From Psychroserpens algicola (lineage in GTDB: Bacteria > Bacteroidota > Bacteroidia > Flavobacteriales > Flavobacteriaceae): a stretch of 64,000 nucleotides of DNA. The stretch is taken from positions 1,240,001-1,304,000 of the forward strand of contig NZ_JACNMJ010000001.1 of assembly GCF_014526325.1 (NCBI RefSeq), written 5' to 3'. A program made the position numbers and the translations under genes. Every line of letters begins with the position of its first letter. Position 1 is the stretch's first letter. Below, in pieces: positions 24,626-32,490 of the stretch. Below the pieces are notes generated by a model. That model had not been told where the DNA came from and made no database searches. It was given only the letters and a program-made list of their open reading frames with translations.

Positions 24626-25903
24626 TTATAAACTAACATTAAATGTAAACTTAGCTGCAATATTATCAGCAATCGATGGCAGGTGATAACCGCCATATCT
24701 GTAGGCAAAACTAAGACCGAAACCAAAAAGTAATTTGTTAAGTTCAAACCCAGCTTCAGAATACCCTTTTCTTAGCGTACTAAAATTAATCCCTTGATGA
24801 CGTTCTATATCTTGCATATCTCCCAAAGCAAATCTTGAAATAAGGACCAATTGTGGTTTGTATCGTTCGGAAATTTTAAACGGTTTTACAAAATGTTTGA
24901 ATTGAAGGGTTGCAAACCGATCTGAGAAAAATTCATTAAAATACATAGTTTCAAAACTATTGATACCAGCAACAGAGAAACGTTGAAGGATAGTTTCTTT
25001 AGTAATGTTGTTTGGGTAAGCGTGATACAAGTGCGTTAGCGGTGTTTTTCCTGATGCGATTCCGCTGGTAAGAATGGCTTCAGTAAATACCTGATCATTA
25101 AAAATAAAGCGATGTACCGTTCTAAAATCTGCTTTTGAGAAATTAAAATCACCATTTAAAACGCCTTTAAAACTTTGGGTAAGTTGAAATGAAAATTTAG
25201 GGTATCCGTTTTTAACTTCTTTAGTTTTTCCTTCGGAAATTTCAAAATCACTAAACGGACTCCATTGAAATGCGACTTTTGCCAAACTAACATCAAAATT
25301 TTCAAATGAATTTCCGTTGATATCAAAGCTGTAGTTGTAAGTTGGGTCAATTTTACTTACTGATAGTTCTGTTTCAGTAAGCAAATGATTTGAAAGTTCA
25401 TGCTCAACAGCAATTGCTTTGGTGATGTGCTTATGAAATAAATCTATGTTTAATAAACGAGGTTCAAAAAAAGAAAAAAAGCGCTTATCGGTTAAAAAGT
25501 TTGAACTTCCTGTTTCTTGTAAATCATCTGTATAGGAAAAGTTCAACCAGGTATTTGTTGCTTTATTAACTCTAAATCCTCCGCCAATTTTGTATTTAAA
25601 CCGATGATCTCTAAAGCCATAAACAACATAGCTGTTAATTCGGTATTTTTCTGAAAACTCATCGTTTGTTTCTCCTCCAAGTCCGCTCCTAAGCCCTTCA
25701 TACTGGTTGTACTTCACCAAATACCTCATGTCAATATTTAGAAATTTTGTTGGAAAAAACCCATTGCCTAACTGTCTTAAAAACTCTTTTTTACTTAAGG
25801 AGTCGTTTTTGACTTTAGTCGAATCAGTGGAAGGGGAATTTGTTTGCGAATGTAATGCACAAGTCAATAGCGTAATAAAAATTAAGCAACAAATCTTATG
25901 CAT
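24626..25903 (-). CDS. Outer-membrane beta-barrel protein, DUF5686-like C-terminal barrel
   Basis: A 425-aa protein with a signal peptide (MHKICCLIFITLLTCALHSQ) and a long series of amphipathic strands ending in KFTFNVSL. Segments such as SFETMYFNEFFSDRFATLQF and the closing GFGLSFAYRYGGYHLP resemble the C-terminal barrel of DUF5686/carboxypeptidase-regulatory-like proteins. These normally exceed 800 residues with an N-terminal extracellular domain; that domain is missing here. The assignment is by pattern only. It lies in an operon-like run with the RND exporter 73 bp downstream. Confidence 0.65.
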   Translation of the reverse strand: MHKICCLIFITLLTCALHSQTNSPSTDSTKVKNDSLSKKEFLRQLGNGFFPTKFLNIDMRYLVKYNQYEGLRSGLGGETNDEFSEKYRINSYVVYGFRDHRFKYKIGGGFRVNKATNTWLNFSYTDDLQETGSSNFLTDKRFFSFFEPRLLNIDLFHKHITKAIAVEHELSNHLLTETELSVSKIDPTYNYSFDINGNSFENFDVSLAKVAFQWSPFSDFEISEGKTKEVKNGYPKFSFQLTQSFKGVLNGDFNFSKADFRTVHRFIFNDQVFTEAILTSGIASGKTPLTHLYHAYPNNITKETILQRFSVAGINSFETMYFNEFFSDRFATLQFKHFVKPFKISERYKPQLVLISRFALGDMQDIERHQGINFSTLRKGYSEAGFELNKLLFGFGLSFAYRYGGYHLPSIADNIAAKFTFNVSL

Positions 25904-25964
25904 TGAATAACTTGATAAATTGGATTAATAAAAAAAGCGACTAACAAGGGTCGCTTTTTGAGGT

Positions 25965-26522
25965 TTATACGGTCATGATTTCTTTCTCCTTGACTTCAAA
26001 AATATCGTCTATTTTTTTAACGTATTTATCGGTCATTTGTTGTATGTCAATTTCAGCATTTTTCTGTTGATCTTCAGAAGCATCATCCAGACCTTTAATC
26101 TCGTTATTAGCATCTTTACGTGCATTTCTAACTCCAATTTTAGCATCTTCAGCTTCTGCTTTAGCCTGTTTAGATAAATCACGTCTGCGTTCTTCGGTTA
26201 AAGGTGGTACATTAATGATGATGGTTTCTCCATTATTCATAGGGTTGAATCCTAAGTTAGCAACCATAATACCACGTTCAATTTCCTGTAGCATACTTTT
26301 TTCCCAAGGTTGAACTGTAATGGTTCTACCATCAGGTGTATTTACATTGGCTACTTGGGATAAAGGTGTTTGAGATCCATAATAATCGACCATAACACTA
26401 CCTAACATAGCCGGACTTGCTTTTCCTGCTCTAATATTTACAAATTGTTTTTCGAGATGCTTAATAGCACCATCCATTGCTTCTTGAGCTGTATCTAGTA
26501 TAAATTTTATGTCTTCGTTCAT
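25965..26522 (-). CDS. frr: Ribosome recycling factor
   Basis: A 185-aa protein of standard length. Family motifs are AIKHLEKQFVNIRAGKASP near residue 20, VDYYGSQTPLSQVANV, and VPPLTEERRRDLSKQAK near 105-120. With EF-G it splits post-termination ribosomes. It follows pyrH by 49 bp on the same strand, the usual pyrH-frr pair. Confidence 0.97.
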   Translation of the reverse strand: MNEDIKFILDTAQEAMDGAIKHLEKQFVNIRAGKASPAMLGSVMVDYYGSQTPLSQVANVNTPDGRTITVQPWEKSMLQEIERGIMVANLGFNPMNNGETIIINVPPLTEERRRDLSKQAKAEAEDAKIGVRNARKDANNEIKGLDDASEDQQKNAEIDIQQMTDKYVKKIDDIFEVKEKEIMTV

Positions 26523-26571
26523 ATTTAAAAACTTTAATATGTAAAATGTTTACCAAAAAATGCGCCAAACA

Positions 26572-27279
26572 TTATAGATTAACTTTAGTACCTATGTTTT
26601 CACCGGAAACAACTTTTAATAAATTTCCTTTTTTGTTCATATCAAAAACGATGATAGGTAATTTATTTTCTTGACTTAGTGTGAATGCTGTTGTATCCAT
26701 CACTTTAAGTCCTTTACGCAATACATCGTCAAATGTAATATGATCAAATTTTACTGCATTTAAATCTTTTTCAGGATCTGCAGTATAAATACCATCTACT
26801 CGAGTTCCTTTTAAAATGACATCGGCTTCAATTTCTATCGCTCTTAATACGGCTGCAGAATCGGTTGTAAAATACGGATTACCAGTCCCACCACCAAAAA
26901 TGACAACACGACCTTTTCTAAGGTGGCTCATTGCTTTTCTTCTAATAAAAGGCTCGGCAACTTCGTTGATTTTAATAGCCGTTTGTAATCGTGTTTTTAC
27001 ATTAGCATCTTCAAGTGCATTTTGTAAAGCCAGACCATTAATGACCGTTGCGAGCATTCCCATATGATCGCCTTGAACGCGATCCATTCCTGCCATAGCT
27101 CCAGCAACACCTCTAAAAATATTTCCGCCACCAATAACGATAGCAACTTCTACACCTAAATCGGTAATTTCTTTAATGTCTTTAGCGTACTCTGCTAAAC
27201 GTTCTGGATCAATTCCGTATTGGCGTGATCCCATTAGTGCTTCACCAGATAATTTCAGTAGAATTCTTTTGTATTTCAT
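26572..27279 (-). CDS. pyrH: UMP kinase
   Basis: A 235-aa amino-acid-kinase-fold enzyme that phosphorylates UMP to UDP. It shows [14 protein letters not shown] at the N-terminus, the Gly-rich [13 protein letters not shown] near 45, [16 protein letters not shown] near 70 and [20 protein letters not shown] near 130. A -7 box TATATTTG (minus strand, 27302-27309) lies 22 nt upstream. frr follows downstream. Confidence 0.97.
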   Translation of the reverse strand: MKYKRILLKLSGEALMGSRQYGIDPERLAEYAKDIKEITDLGVEVAIVIGGGNIFRGVAGAMAGMDRVQGDHMGMLATVINGLALQNALEDANVKTRLQTAIKINEVAEPFIRRKAMSHLRKGRVVIFGGGTGNPYFTTDSAAVLRAIEIEADVILKGTRVDGIYTADPEKDLNAVKFDHITFDDVLRKGLKVMDTTAFTLSQENKLPIIVFDMNKKGNLLKVVSGENIGTKVNL

Positions 27280-27301
27280 TTGTTTCGTGTCGAAAGTTTA
27301 G

Positions 27302-27309
27302 CAAATATA
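27302..27309 (-). promoter_or_regulatory. -7 box of pyrH-frr
   Basis: TATATTTG on the minus strand, between the tsf terminator and pyrH. Confidence 0.45.
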
Positions 27310-27346
27310 ATCATTATTGTAATTTAGAAAAGTAGAATTTAGATAT

Positions 27347-27379
27347 AAAAAAACCTCTCATAAACTGAGAGGTTTTTTT
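27347..27379 (-). terminator. Terminator after tsf
   Basis: AAAAAAACCTCTC / GAGAGGTTTTTTT inverted repeat with T-run on either strand. Confidence 0.9.
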
Positions 27380-27398
27380 ATAAGCAGTATTATAAAGT

Positions 27399-28373
27399 TT
27401 ATCCTACTGTAGCACGCTTAAACCCTGTAACGGCAACATCACCGTAAGATTCAACATATTGAGCAACAGTTTTCTTTTCATCTTTGATAAACTTTTGATC
27501 TAATAAACATTGTTCTTGATCTAAAGTTGTGTTATCAGAAATGAAACGCTCCATTTTTCCTGGTAAGATTCTATCCCAGATTTGTTCTGGTTTACCTTCA
27601 GCTTTTAATTCGGCTTTAGCAGCTTCTTCAGCTTGAGCTAAGACTTCAGGAGTTAATTGTGCCATAGAAATATACTGAGGTACATTTTTTAAGGTCTTAC
27701 CTAAACGTCCTAATTCTTCATTATCTTTTTCAATAACTGCAATTCTCGCTTCAGTTTCAGAAGCAACATATGCAGGATCAAAATCTTTGTAAGACAATGT
27801 TGTTGCTCCCATAGAAGCAACTTGCATAGCAACATCTTTAACTAAAGTCTCAGCGTTATCTACTTTTGCAGATAAACCAACTAAAGCAGCAATTTTGTTA
27901 ATGTGAACATATTGTCCAACAAAAGGTGCATCTAATCTTTCAAAAGCAGTGATGTCTAATTTTTCACCAATAACTCCTGTTTGTTCTGTTAACTTTTCAG
28001 CAACAGTCATTCCACCAAAATCAGCAGCTAAAAATTCGTCTTTAGTATTGTAGTTTAATGCAACTTCTGCTAATTCGTTAGCTAATGCTACAAAGTTTTC
28101 GTTTTTACCAACAAAATCAGTTTCACATCCTAATACGATAGCAACACCAGAAGTGTTATCATCATTAATTTTAGCGATTGCAGCACCTTCAGATGAATCT
28201 CTGTCAGCTCTTTTTTCTGCAACTTTTTGTCCTTTTTTACGAAGTACTTCAATGGCTTTATCAAAATCGCCTCCAGCTTCAACTAAGGCTTTTTTACAAT
28301 CCATCATACCAGCTCCTGTAGCTTGTCTTAATTTGTTTACTTCTGCGGCTGTAATTTTTACAGTATTTTCCAT
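27399..28373 (-). CDS. tsf: Elongation factor Ts
   Basis: A 324-aa nucleotide exchange factor for EF-Tu. The N-terminal UBA-like domain has KLRQATGAGMMDCKKAL (residues 15-31), and the core contains GCETDFVGKNENFVALANEL (near 78), the TDFV motif contacting EF-Tu. The C-terminus has CLLDQKFIKDEKKTVAQYV. It is about 40 residues longer than the E. coli protein, as is usual in this phylum. rpsB lies 86 bp upstream on the same strand. Confidence 0.96.
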   Translation of the reverse strand: MENTVKITAAEVNKLRQATGAGMMDCKKALVEAGGDFDKAIEVLRKKGQKVAEKRADRDSSEGAAIAKINDDNTSGVAIVLGCETDFVGKNENFVALANELAEVALNYNTKDEFLAADFGGMTVAEKLTEQTGVIGEKLDITAFERLDAPFVGQYVHINKIAALVGLSAKVDNAETLVKDVAMQVASMGATTLSYKDFDPAYVASETEARIAVIEKDNEELGRLGKTLKNVPQYISMAQLTPEVLAQAEEAAKAELKAEGKPEQIWDRILPGKMERFISDNTTLDQEQCLLDQKFIKDEKKTVAQYVESYGDVAVTGFKRATVG

Positions 28374-28459
28374 TGTTTAAAAAATTTAAAAAAGTCGTTT
28401 AATTTATATTCCGTAAAGAAAACAATTAAACGACTTATTTATATTGTGTAATTGTTAAT

Positions 28460-29278
28460 TTATTCTTCTTCGTTAGTTGCAACTGGTGCAGCTACTTCAG
28501 CTTTTTTCTCAACTTTCTTTTCAGTTGTTTTTACTTCTTTTTTTGCTGCTGGTGATTTTTCACTTTTAGCATCTTTTTCAGCTTTGTCTGATTTTCTTTC
28601 AGCTAAACCATCAGCTACTGCAGAGGTTACTACAGACATGATGCAGTTGATAGATTTAGAAGCATCATCATTAGCAGGAATTAAGTAATCGACTTCGCGA
28701 GGATCGGAGTTCGTATCCACCATAGCGAAGATTGGGATATTTAATTTCTGAGCTTCTTTGATAGCGATGTGCTCACGTTTGATATCGACAACAAATAAAG
28801 CACCTGGTAAACGTGTCATATCAGAAATTGAACCTAAGTTCTTTTCTAATTTAGCACGTTGACGGTCTACTTGTAAACGTTCTTTTTTAGAAAGCGAGTT
28901 GAATGTTCCGTCTTTCTTCATACGATCAATCATAGCCATTTTCTTAACAGCTTTTCTAATTGTTACGAAGTTCGTTAACATTCCACCAGGCCATCTTTCA
29001 GTAATGTAAGGCATGTTTACATTTCCTGCTTTTTCAGCAACGATGTCTTTAGCTTGTTTTTTTGTAGCAACAAATAAGATTTTCTTTCCAGAGGCAGCAA
29101 TTTTGTGAAGTGCTTCTCCTGTTTCTTGAATTTTTGCTTGTGTTTTGTAAAGGTTGATGATATGGATACCGTTACGCTCCATATAAATGTAAGGCGCCAT
29201 GTTTGGATCCCATTTTCTTGTCAAGTGACCAAAGTGTACACCTGCTTCAAGTAAGTCTTTTACTTCTACTTTTTCCAT
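28460..29278 (-). CDS. rpsB: 30S ribosomal protein S2
   Basis: A 272-aa protein with S2 motifs DLLEAGVHFGHLTRKWDP (residues 9-26), MPYITERWPGGMLTNF (near 91) and NIPIFAMVDTNSDPREVDY (near 180). From about 230 a Lys/Ala/Glu-rich tail (KSEKSPAAKKEVKTTEKK) extends the protein beyond the usual core; such tails are low-complexity and probably flexible. It is followed by tsf, the standard rpsB-tsf pair. Confidence 0.97.
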   Translation of the reverse strand: MEKVEVKDLLEAGVHFGHLTRKWDPNMAPYIYMERNGIHIINLYKTQAKIQETGEALHKIAASGKKILFVATKKQAKDIVAEKAGNVNMPYITERWPGGMLTNFVTIRKAVKKMAMIDRMKKDGTFNSLSKKERLQVDRQRAKLEKNLGSISDMTRLPGALFVVDIKREHIAIKEAQKLNIPIFAMVDTNSDPREVDYLIPANDDASKSINCIMSVVTSAVADGLAERKSDKAEKDAKSEKSPAAKKEVKTTEKKVEKKAEVAAPVATNEEE

Positions 29279-29438
29279 GTTGTAATTGTTTACGTTCTAT
29301 TAAATTAGCAATGATCAAGTGGTTGCTCTCGAAAATCGAGATTCAATTACTTCTTTAGTTGTATTGAAAGTAACTTGCTCGCCTTCATCATTTAGATGCT
29401 AAACTGTACCTGAACTCGTTCCAGGATTTTTTTATTGT
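29279..29438 (-). promoter_or_regulatory. rpsB upstream region, possible leader
   Basis: A 160-bp gene-free stretch between the hairpin at 29439-29473 and rpsB. On the minus strand it contains CTGGAACGAGTTCAGG and, nearer rpsB, ATTGAATCTCGATTTTCGAG with short self-complementary parts (CTCGATTTTCGAG). Such a structured segment could be an autogenous S2 leader, but I cannot match it to a known family. Confidence 0.3.
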
Positions 29439-29473
29439 AAAGCTGTTCTGAAATAATACTTCAGAACAGCTTT
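29439..29473 (-). terminator. Hairpin after rpsI
   Basis: Perfect 14-bp inverted repeat AAAGCTGTTCTGAA / TTCAGAACAGCTTT with 7-nt loop. The T-run is weak, but the location between rpsI and rpsB fits a terminator. Confidence 0.65.
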
Positions 29474-29522
29474 GAGATTTTTATATTCCGAAGAAAATTC
29501 AGAATAATAAAAAAGGTAAGGA

Positions 29523-29909
29523 TTAACGTTTCGAGAACTGGAATTTTTTCCTTGCTTTCTTCTGACCGAATTTCTTACGTTCAACCATTCGAGGGTCTCT
29601 AGTTAATAATCCTTCTGGCTTTAATATTAGTCTGTTTTCTGCATCAATCTCACACATAGCGCGAGATAATGCTAAACGGATCGCTTCGGCTTGACCTGTA
29701 ATGCCACCACCAAAAACGTTTACTGTAATATCAAAGTTGCCATCGTTGTTAGTCATAGCTAAAGGTTGGTTTACTTTGTACTGCAATGTTGCAGTAGGAA
29801 AATAAGCCGCTATGTCCTTTTTGTTAATCGTGATCTTGCCTTTTCCTTCAGCAAGGTACACACGTGCAACAGCCGTCTTTCTACGGCCGATTTTGTGAAT
29901 TACTTCCAT
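29523..29909 (-). CDS. rpsI: 30S ribosomal protein S9
   Basis: A 128-aa protein. It has the S9 signature IGRRKTAVARVYL at the N-terminus, GGGITGQAEAIRLALSRAM near 68 and the basic C-terminus ending KKARKKFQFSKR, which reaches the P-site tRNA. Its ATG overlaps the stop of rplM by one base (TAATG). Confidence 0.97.
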   Translation of the reverse strand: MEVIHKIGRRKTAVARVYLAEGKGKITINKKDIAAYFPTATLQYKVNQPLAMTNNDGNFDITVNVFGGGITGQAEAIRLALSRAMCEIDAENRLILKPEGLLTRDPRMVERKKFGQKKARKKFQFSKR

Positions 29910-30364
29910 TAGTTAACTTTTGTTAAGTCAATTGTTTTCGGTTTTTGAGCCTCATGTTTGTGCTCAGAACCTACAACAACGTTTAAATTACGGAATAAAT
30001 CTGCACCTAATTTGTTTTTAGGGAGCATTCCTTTTACTGATTTTTCCACGATTCTTGCTGGATCTTTCCCAAACAATTCATTCGCAGTTAAACTTCTTTG
30101 ACCACCTGGATAACCTGTGTGACGAATGTACGTTTTGTCATTCCACTTGTTTCCTGATAAGTTGATTTTTTCAGCATTGATAACAATTACGTTATCGCCA
30201 CAATCAACATGTGGTGTGAAGTTAGGCTTGTGTTTACCTCTTAAAAGTATTGCTACTTTAGAAGCTAAACGACCTAGCGTTTGATTTTCAGCATCAACTA
30301 AAACCCACTCTTTGTTAACAGTAGCTTTGTTTGCTGAAATCGTTTTGTAGCTTAATGTGTCCAC
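29909..30364 (-). CDS. rplM: 50S ribosomal protein L13 (GTG start)
   Basis: A 151-aa protein. I place the start at GTG 30364, giving (M)[15 protein letters not shown], which fits L13 of this phylum; an in-frame start at 30391 would add nine unlikely residues. Motifs are [33 protein letters not shown] and [15 protein letters not shown]. Its stop overlaps the rpsI start (TAATG), so L13 and S9 are coupled. The promoter at 30429-30459 gives a leader of about 60 nt with two small hairpins. Confidence 0.96.
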   Translation of the reverse strand: MDTLSYKTISANKATVNKEWVLVDAENQTLGRLASKVAILLRGKHKPNFTPHVDCGDNVIVINAEKINLSGNKWNDKTYIRHTGYPGGQRSLTANELFGKDPARIVEKSVKGMLPKNKLGADLFRNLNVVVGSEHKHEAQKPKTIDLTKVN

Positions 30365-30428
30365 ACTTATTAATATTAGTTGCCTGTACACGACAGACGG
30401 TTAAACTTTCTCTCTCGAAAAGAGTTTG

Positions 30429-30459
30429 CAAATTTACGATTAAATATTTGATTACCAAA
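30429..30459 (-). promoter_or_regulatory. Promoter of rplM-rpsI
   Basis: On the minus strand TTTG (30456-30459), 19 nt, then TAAATTTG (30429-30436): a near-perfect Bacteroidota -33/-7 promoter. The following leader holds hairpin-forming CTCTTTTCGAGAG and CTGTCGTGTACAG, possible sites for autogenous control. Confidence 0.7.
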
Positions 30460-30848
30460 TCCTAATTAGGCATAATTTTATAAAGACTAAAAATAACTGT
30501 AGTTTGCTAACTTAGTGATGTTTAGCGCATGCATCAAAATTTTACTTAACCTGATCTGTATTATTAAAATTTATGTCCGAATTTTTAAATCTGAAAACAG
30601 GTCCTTAATCCAGATGTATAATTGTTTTGAGTTTAAAATCAGGTGATTACATTCGTTGCTTACGTATTTATACGCATTTTGATATTGCGGCATAAACTCT
30701 TTATGTACTGCTCGACTCCTGTATTAATTTTACAATGAATTCATTATCAAGTTATTCTGAATAAAGAATAGCATACAGAATCTGTAGAAAAAAAGGGAGG
30801 TATCCGAAAAGCCTAATTAAAAAAGAGTAGGGAAAAAATATTAAAATT
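30460..30848. other. Gene-free region between rplM and a hypothetical gene
   Basis: About 390 bp with no convincing frame. It contains an imperfect inverted repeat around 30750-30780 (TTCTGAATAAAG and GCATACAGAA) and an AGGGAGG-type purine run at 30795. Nothing else is identified. Confidence 0.4.
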
Positions 30849-31364
30849 ATGGAAGCTCAAGTATTAAATTTTCATTTGGTTGTTCCTCAGGAACACTTAT
30901 TAAACGTTGGCGAGTATGCAATCCAGCAGCATGGTAAACTTCAAGCTTATAGTGGTACACAAGCTATTAAGCAATTTGGAATTGATGTCGAAGGTTCTGG
31001 TGCTACTGCCAAAGGGCATTTAAATGGTAAAATTACCTGCTACGATTACAAAGCCATATATAAAGTATTTCAGTTAGACGATTCTGAATCTGCAGATTAT
31101 TGGTTTGTAACTTACAAGAAAAGTACAAGTCATGACGAACTTAAGCTCGTCAACAGTAATACAACGACAACAACTGTAAACTACGATTTAGATTTTACTT
31201 TACAAGGAAACGATTGGGGACAAACTGCTGTTTATATCACTTACAAAGTGATTAGATTAACCGTAGATGGTGTCAATAAAGATTATGTGGTCACTAATAA
31301 CGCAAGTGCAGGAGCCAATAATTCTGATGGTAGCAAATACCAGGGTGGGTTTAAAGCACAATAA
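30849..31364 (+). CDS. Hypothetical soluble protein
   Basis: A 171-aa protein without signal peptide or membrane helix. Beta-rich segments (VLNFHLVVPQEHLLNV, FVTYKKSTSHDELKLV, DLDFTLQGNDWGQTAVYITY) suggest a beta-sandwich, and the C-terminus is Asn/Gly/Ser-rich (NNASAGANNSDGSKYQGG). I do not recognise the family. It has a long upstream region and a strong terminator 30 bp after its stop, so it is a single-gene unit, probably well expressed. Confidence 0.7.
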   Translation: MEAQVLNFHLVVPQEHLLNVGEYAIQQHGKLQAYSGTQAIKQFGIDVEGSGATAKGHLNGKITCYDYKAIYKVFQLDDSESADYWFVTYKKSTSHDELKLVNSNTTTTTVNYDLDFTLQGNDWGQTAVYITYKVIRLTVDGVNKDYVVTNNASAGANNSDGSKYQGGFKAQ

Positions 31365-31393
31365 TTACTACAGCTCCTTATATATTATATAGC

Positions 31394-31424
31394 AAAAAAA
31401 GGCCAATTATATTGGTCTTTTTTG
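31394..31424. terminator. Bidirectional terminator between convergent genes
   Basis: AAAAAAGGCCAAT / ATTGGTCTTTTTT inverted repeat (one mismatch) between the hypothetical gene and sua5. Confidence 0.85.
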
Positions 31425-31429
31425 CTTAT

Positions 31430-32392
31430 TTACGCTCTCACAGTCGCGCGTTGTAATCTGTCGTTGATTGATTTTCCTAATCCGAAATCAGGAAACCGTT
31501 CTGCGATGATAATGTCTAAATCGTGTTTATCCAGCTGGTGTAAGGCATCATACAATTTTGAAGCCGCTTCCTGTAAGTCGGTTGCTTCTGATAGTACAAT
31601 TTGAAATGCAATACCATCATCTTCGGAAGGGCTGTTAATTGCTAAAATACCAATGCGTTTGTCTTTGTGTTTTTTTATCGCTTCGGAAATATCATCCACC
31701 AAAATAGTTTCCGTTTTAGGTGCATAATGGCGATCTAACATTCCAGGCGCATCAGGAGCGATTTGCTTTCTGTTTTTTACTGAAATAGGCCCAACTATAT
31801 TTTCAATTGCTTCAACAGAGGTCGAGCCTAATCGATAAATAATTGGTTCGTCGTTTTCAAAGCCTATAATAGTCGATTCAATACCGCGTTGACATGGTCC
31901 GCCATCAAGTACCATCTCTATCTTGTCTTTAAAATAATCATTGACATGTTGTGCTGTGGTCGGACTGATACTTCCAAAGGGATTAGCGCTTGGTGCAGCT
32001 AAAGGAAAGTCTAAACGTTGAAGCAATTCTAAAGCTACAGGATGATTCGGAATACGAACAGCAACCGTATCTTTTCCTGCGGTTATGATATCAGGAATTC
32101 CTGAATTCTTTTTTAAAACTAAAGTTAAGGGTCCAGGCCAAAAAGCATCAGCTAATAGTTGTGCTTTTTCAGGAATGTAGCTTACAATGTCTGGTAATAC
32201 ATCAACCGAAGGAATATGCACAATCAACGGATTAAAAAATGGACGTTGCTTGGTTTCAAAAATAGACTTAATTGCTTTTTCGCTAAAGATATTTCCAGCG
32301 AGTCCATAAACAGTTTCTGTAGGAATGGCCACTAAGGCATCCTTATTTAAAATAGCAATTGCTTTTGACAGGTCTGTTGATATGATACTCAT
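31430..32392 (-). CDS. L-threonylcarbamoyladenylate synthase (Sua5 type)
   Basis: A 320-aa full-length Sua5-type enzyme that makes threonylcarbamoyl-AMP for the t6A37 tRNA modification. The YrdC domain (1-205) has VAIPTETVYGLAG near 22, KQRPFFNPLIVHI near 48, and SANPFGSISPTTAQHV near 135. The C-terminal Sua5 domain starts after PDAPGMLDRHYAP (near 212), the linker motif that closes the active site. Length separates it from the short TsaC form. Confidence 0.94.
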   Translation of the reverse strand: MSIISTDLSKAIAILNKDALVAIPTETVYGLAGNIFSEKAIKSIFETKQRPFFNPLIVHIPSVDVLPDIVSYIPEKAQLLADAFWPGPLTLVLKKNSGIPDIITAGKDTVAVRIPNHPVALELLQRLDFPLAAPSANPFGSISPTTAQHVNDYFKDKIEMVLDGGPCQRGIESTIIGFENDEPIIYRLGSTSVEAIENIVGPISVKNRKQIAPDAPGMLDRHYAPKTETILVDDISEAIKKHKDKRIGILAINSPSEDDGIAFQIVLSEATDLQEAASKLYDALHQLDKHDLDIIIAERFPDFGLGKSINDRLQRATVRA

Positions 32393-32463
32393 ATTAGGTT
32401 TTTCACTGCAATATTAGTTCAAAAAAATGAAATATTAATTTGAAAAGACGAATGCGCTTTTAC

Positions 32464-32471
32464 TAGTTTTG
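32464..32471 (+). promoter_or_regulatory. -7 box of the ABC-F gene
   Basis: TAGTTTTG, 19 nt upstream of the ATG at 32491. Confidence 0.5.
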
Positions 32472-32490
32472 CAACTTTAAAAGAAGAACG

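Noticed and set aside
28460-28690. A frameshift at the C-terminus of rpsB
   Set aside because: The Lys/Ala/Glu-rich tail is in frame and such extensions occur in this phylum; no disrupted motif is visible.
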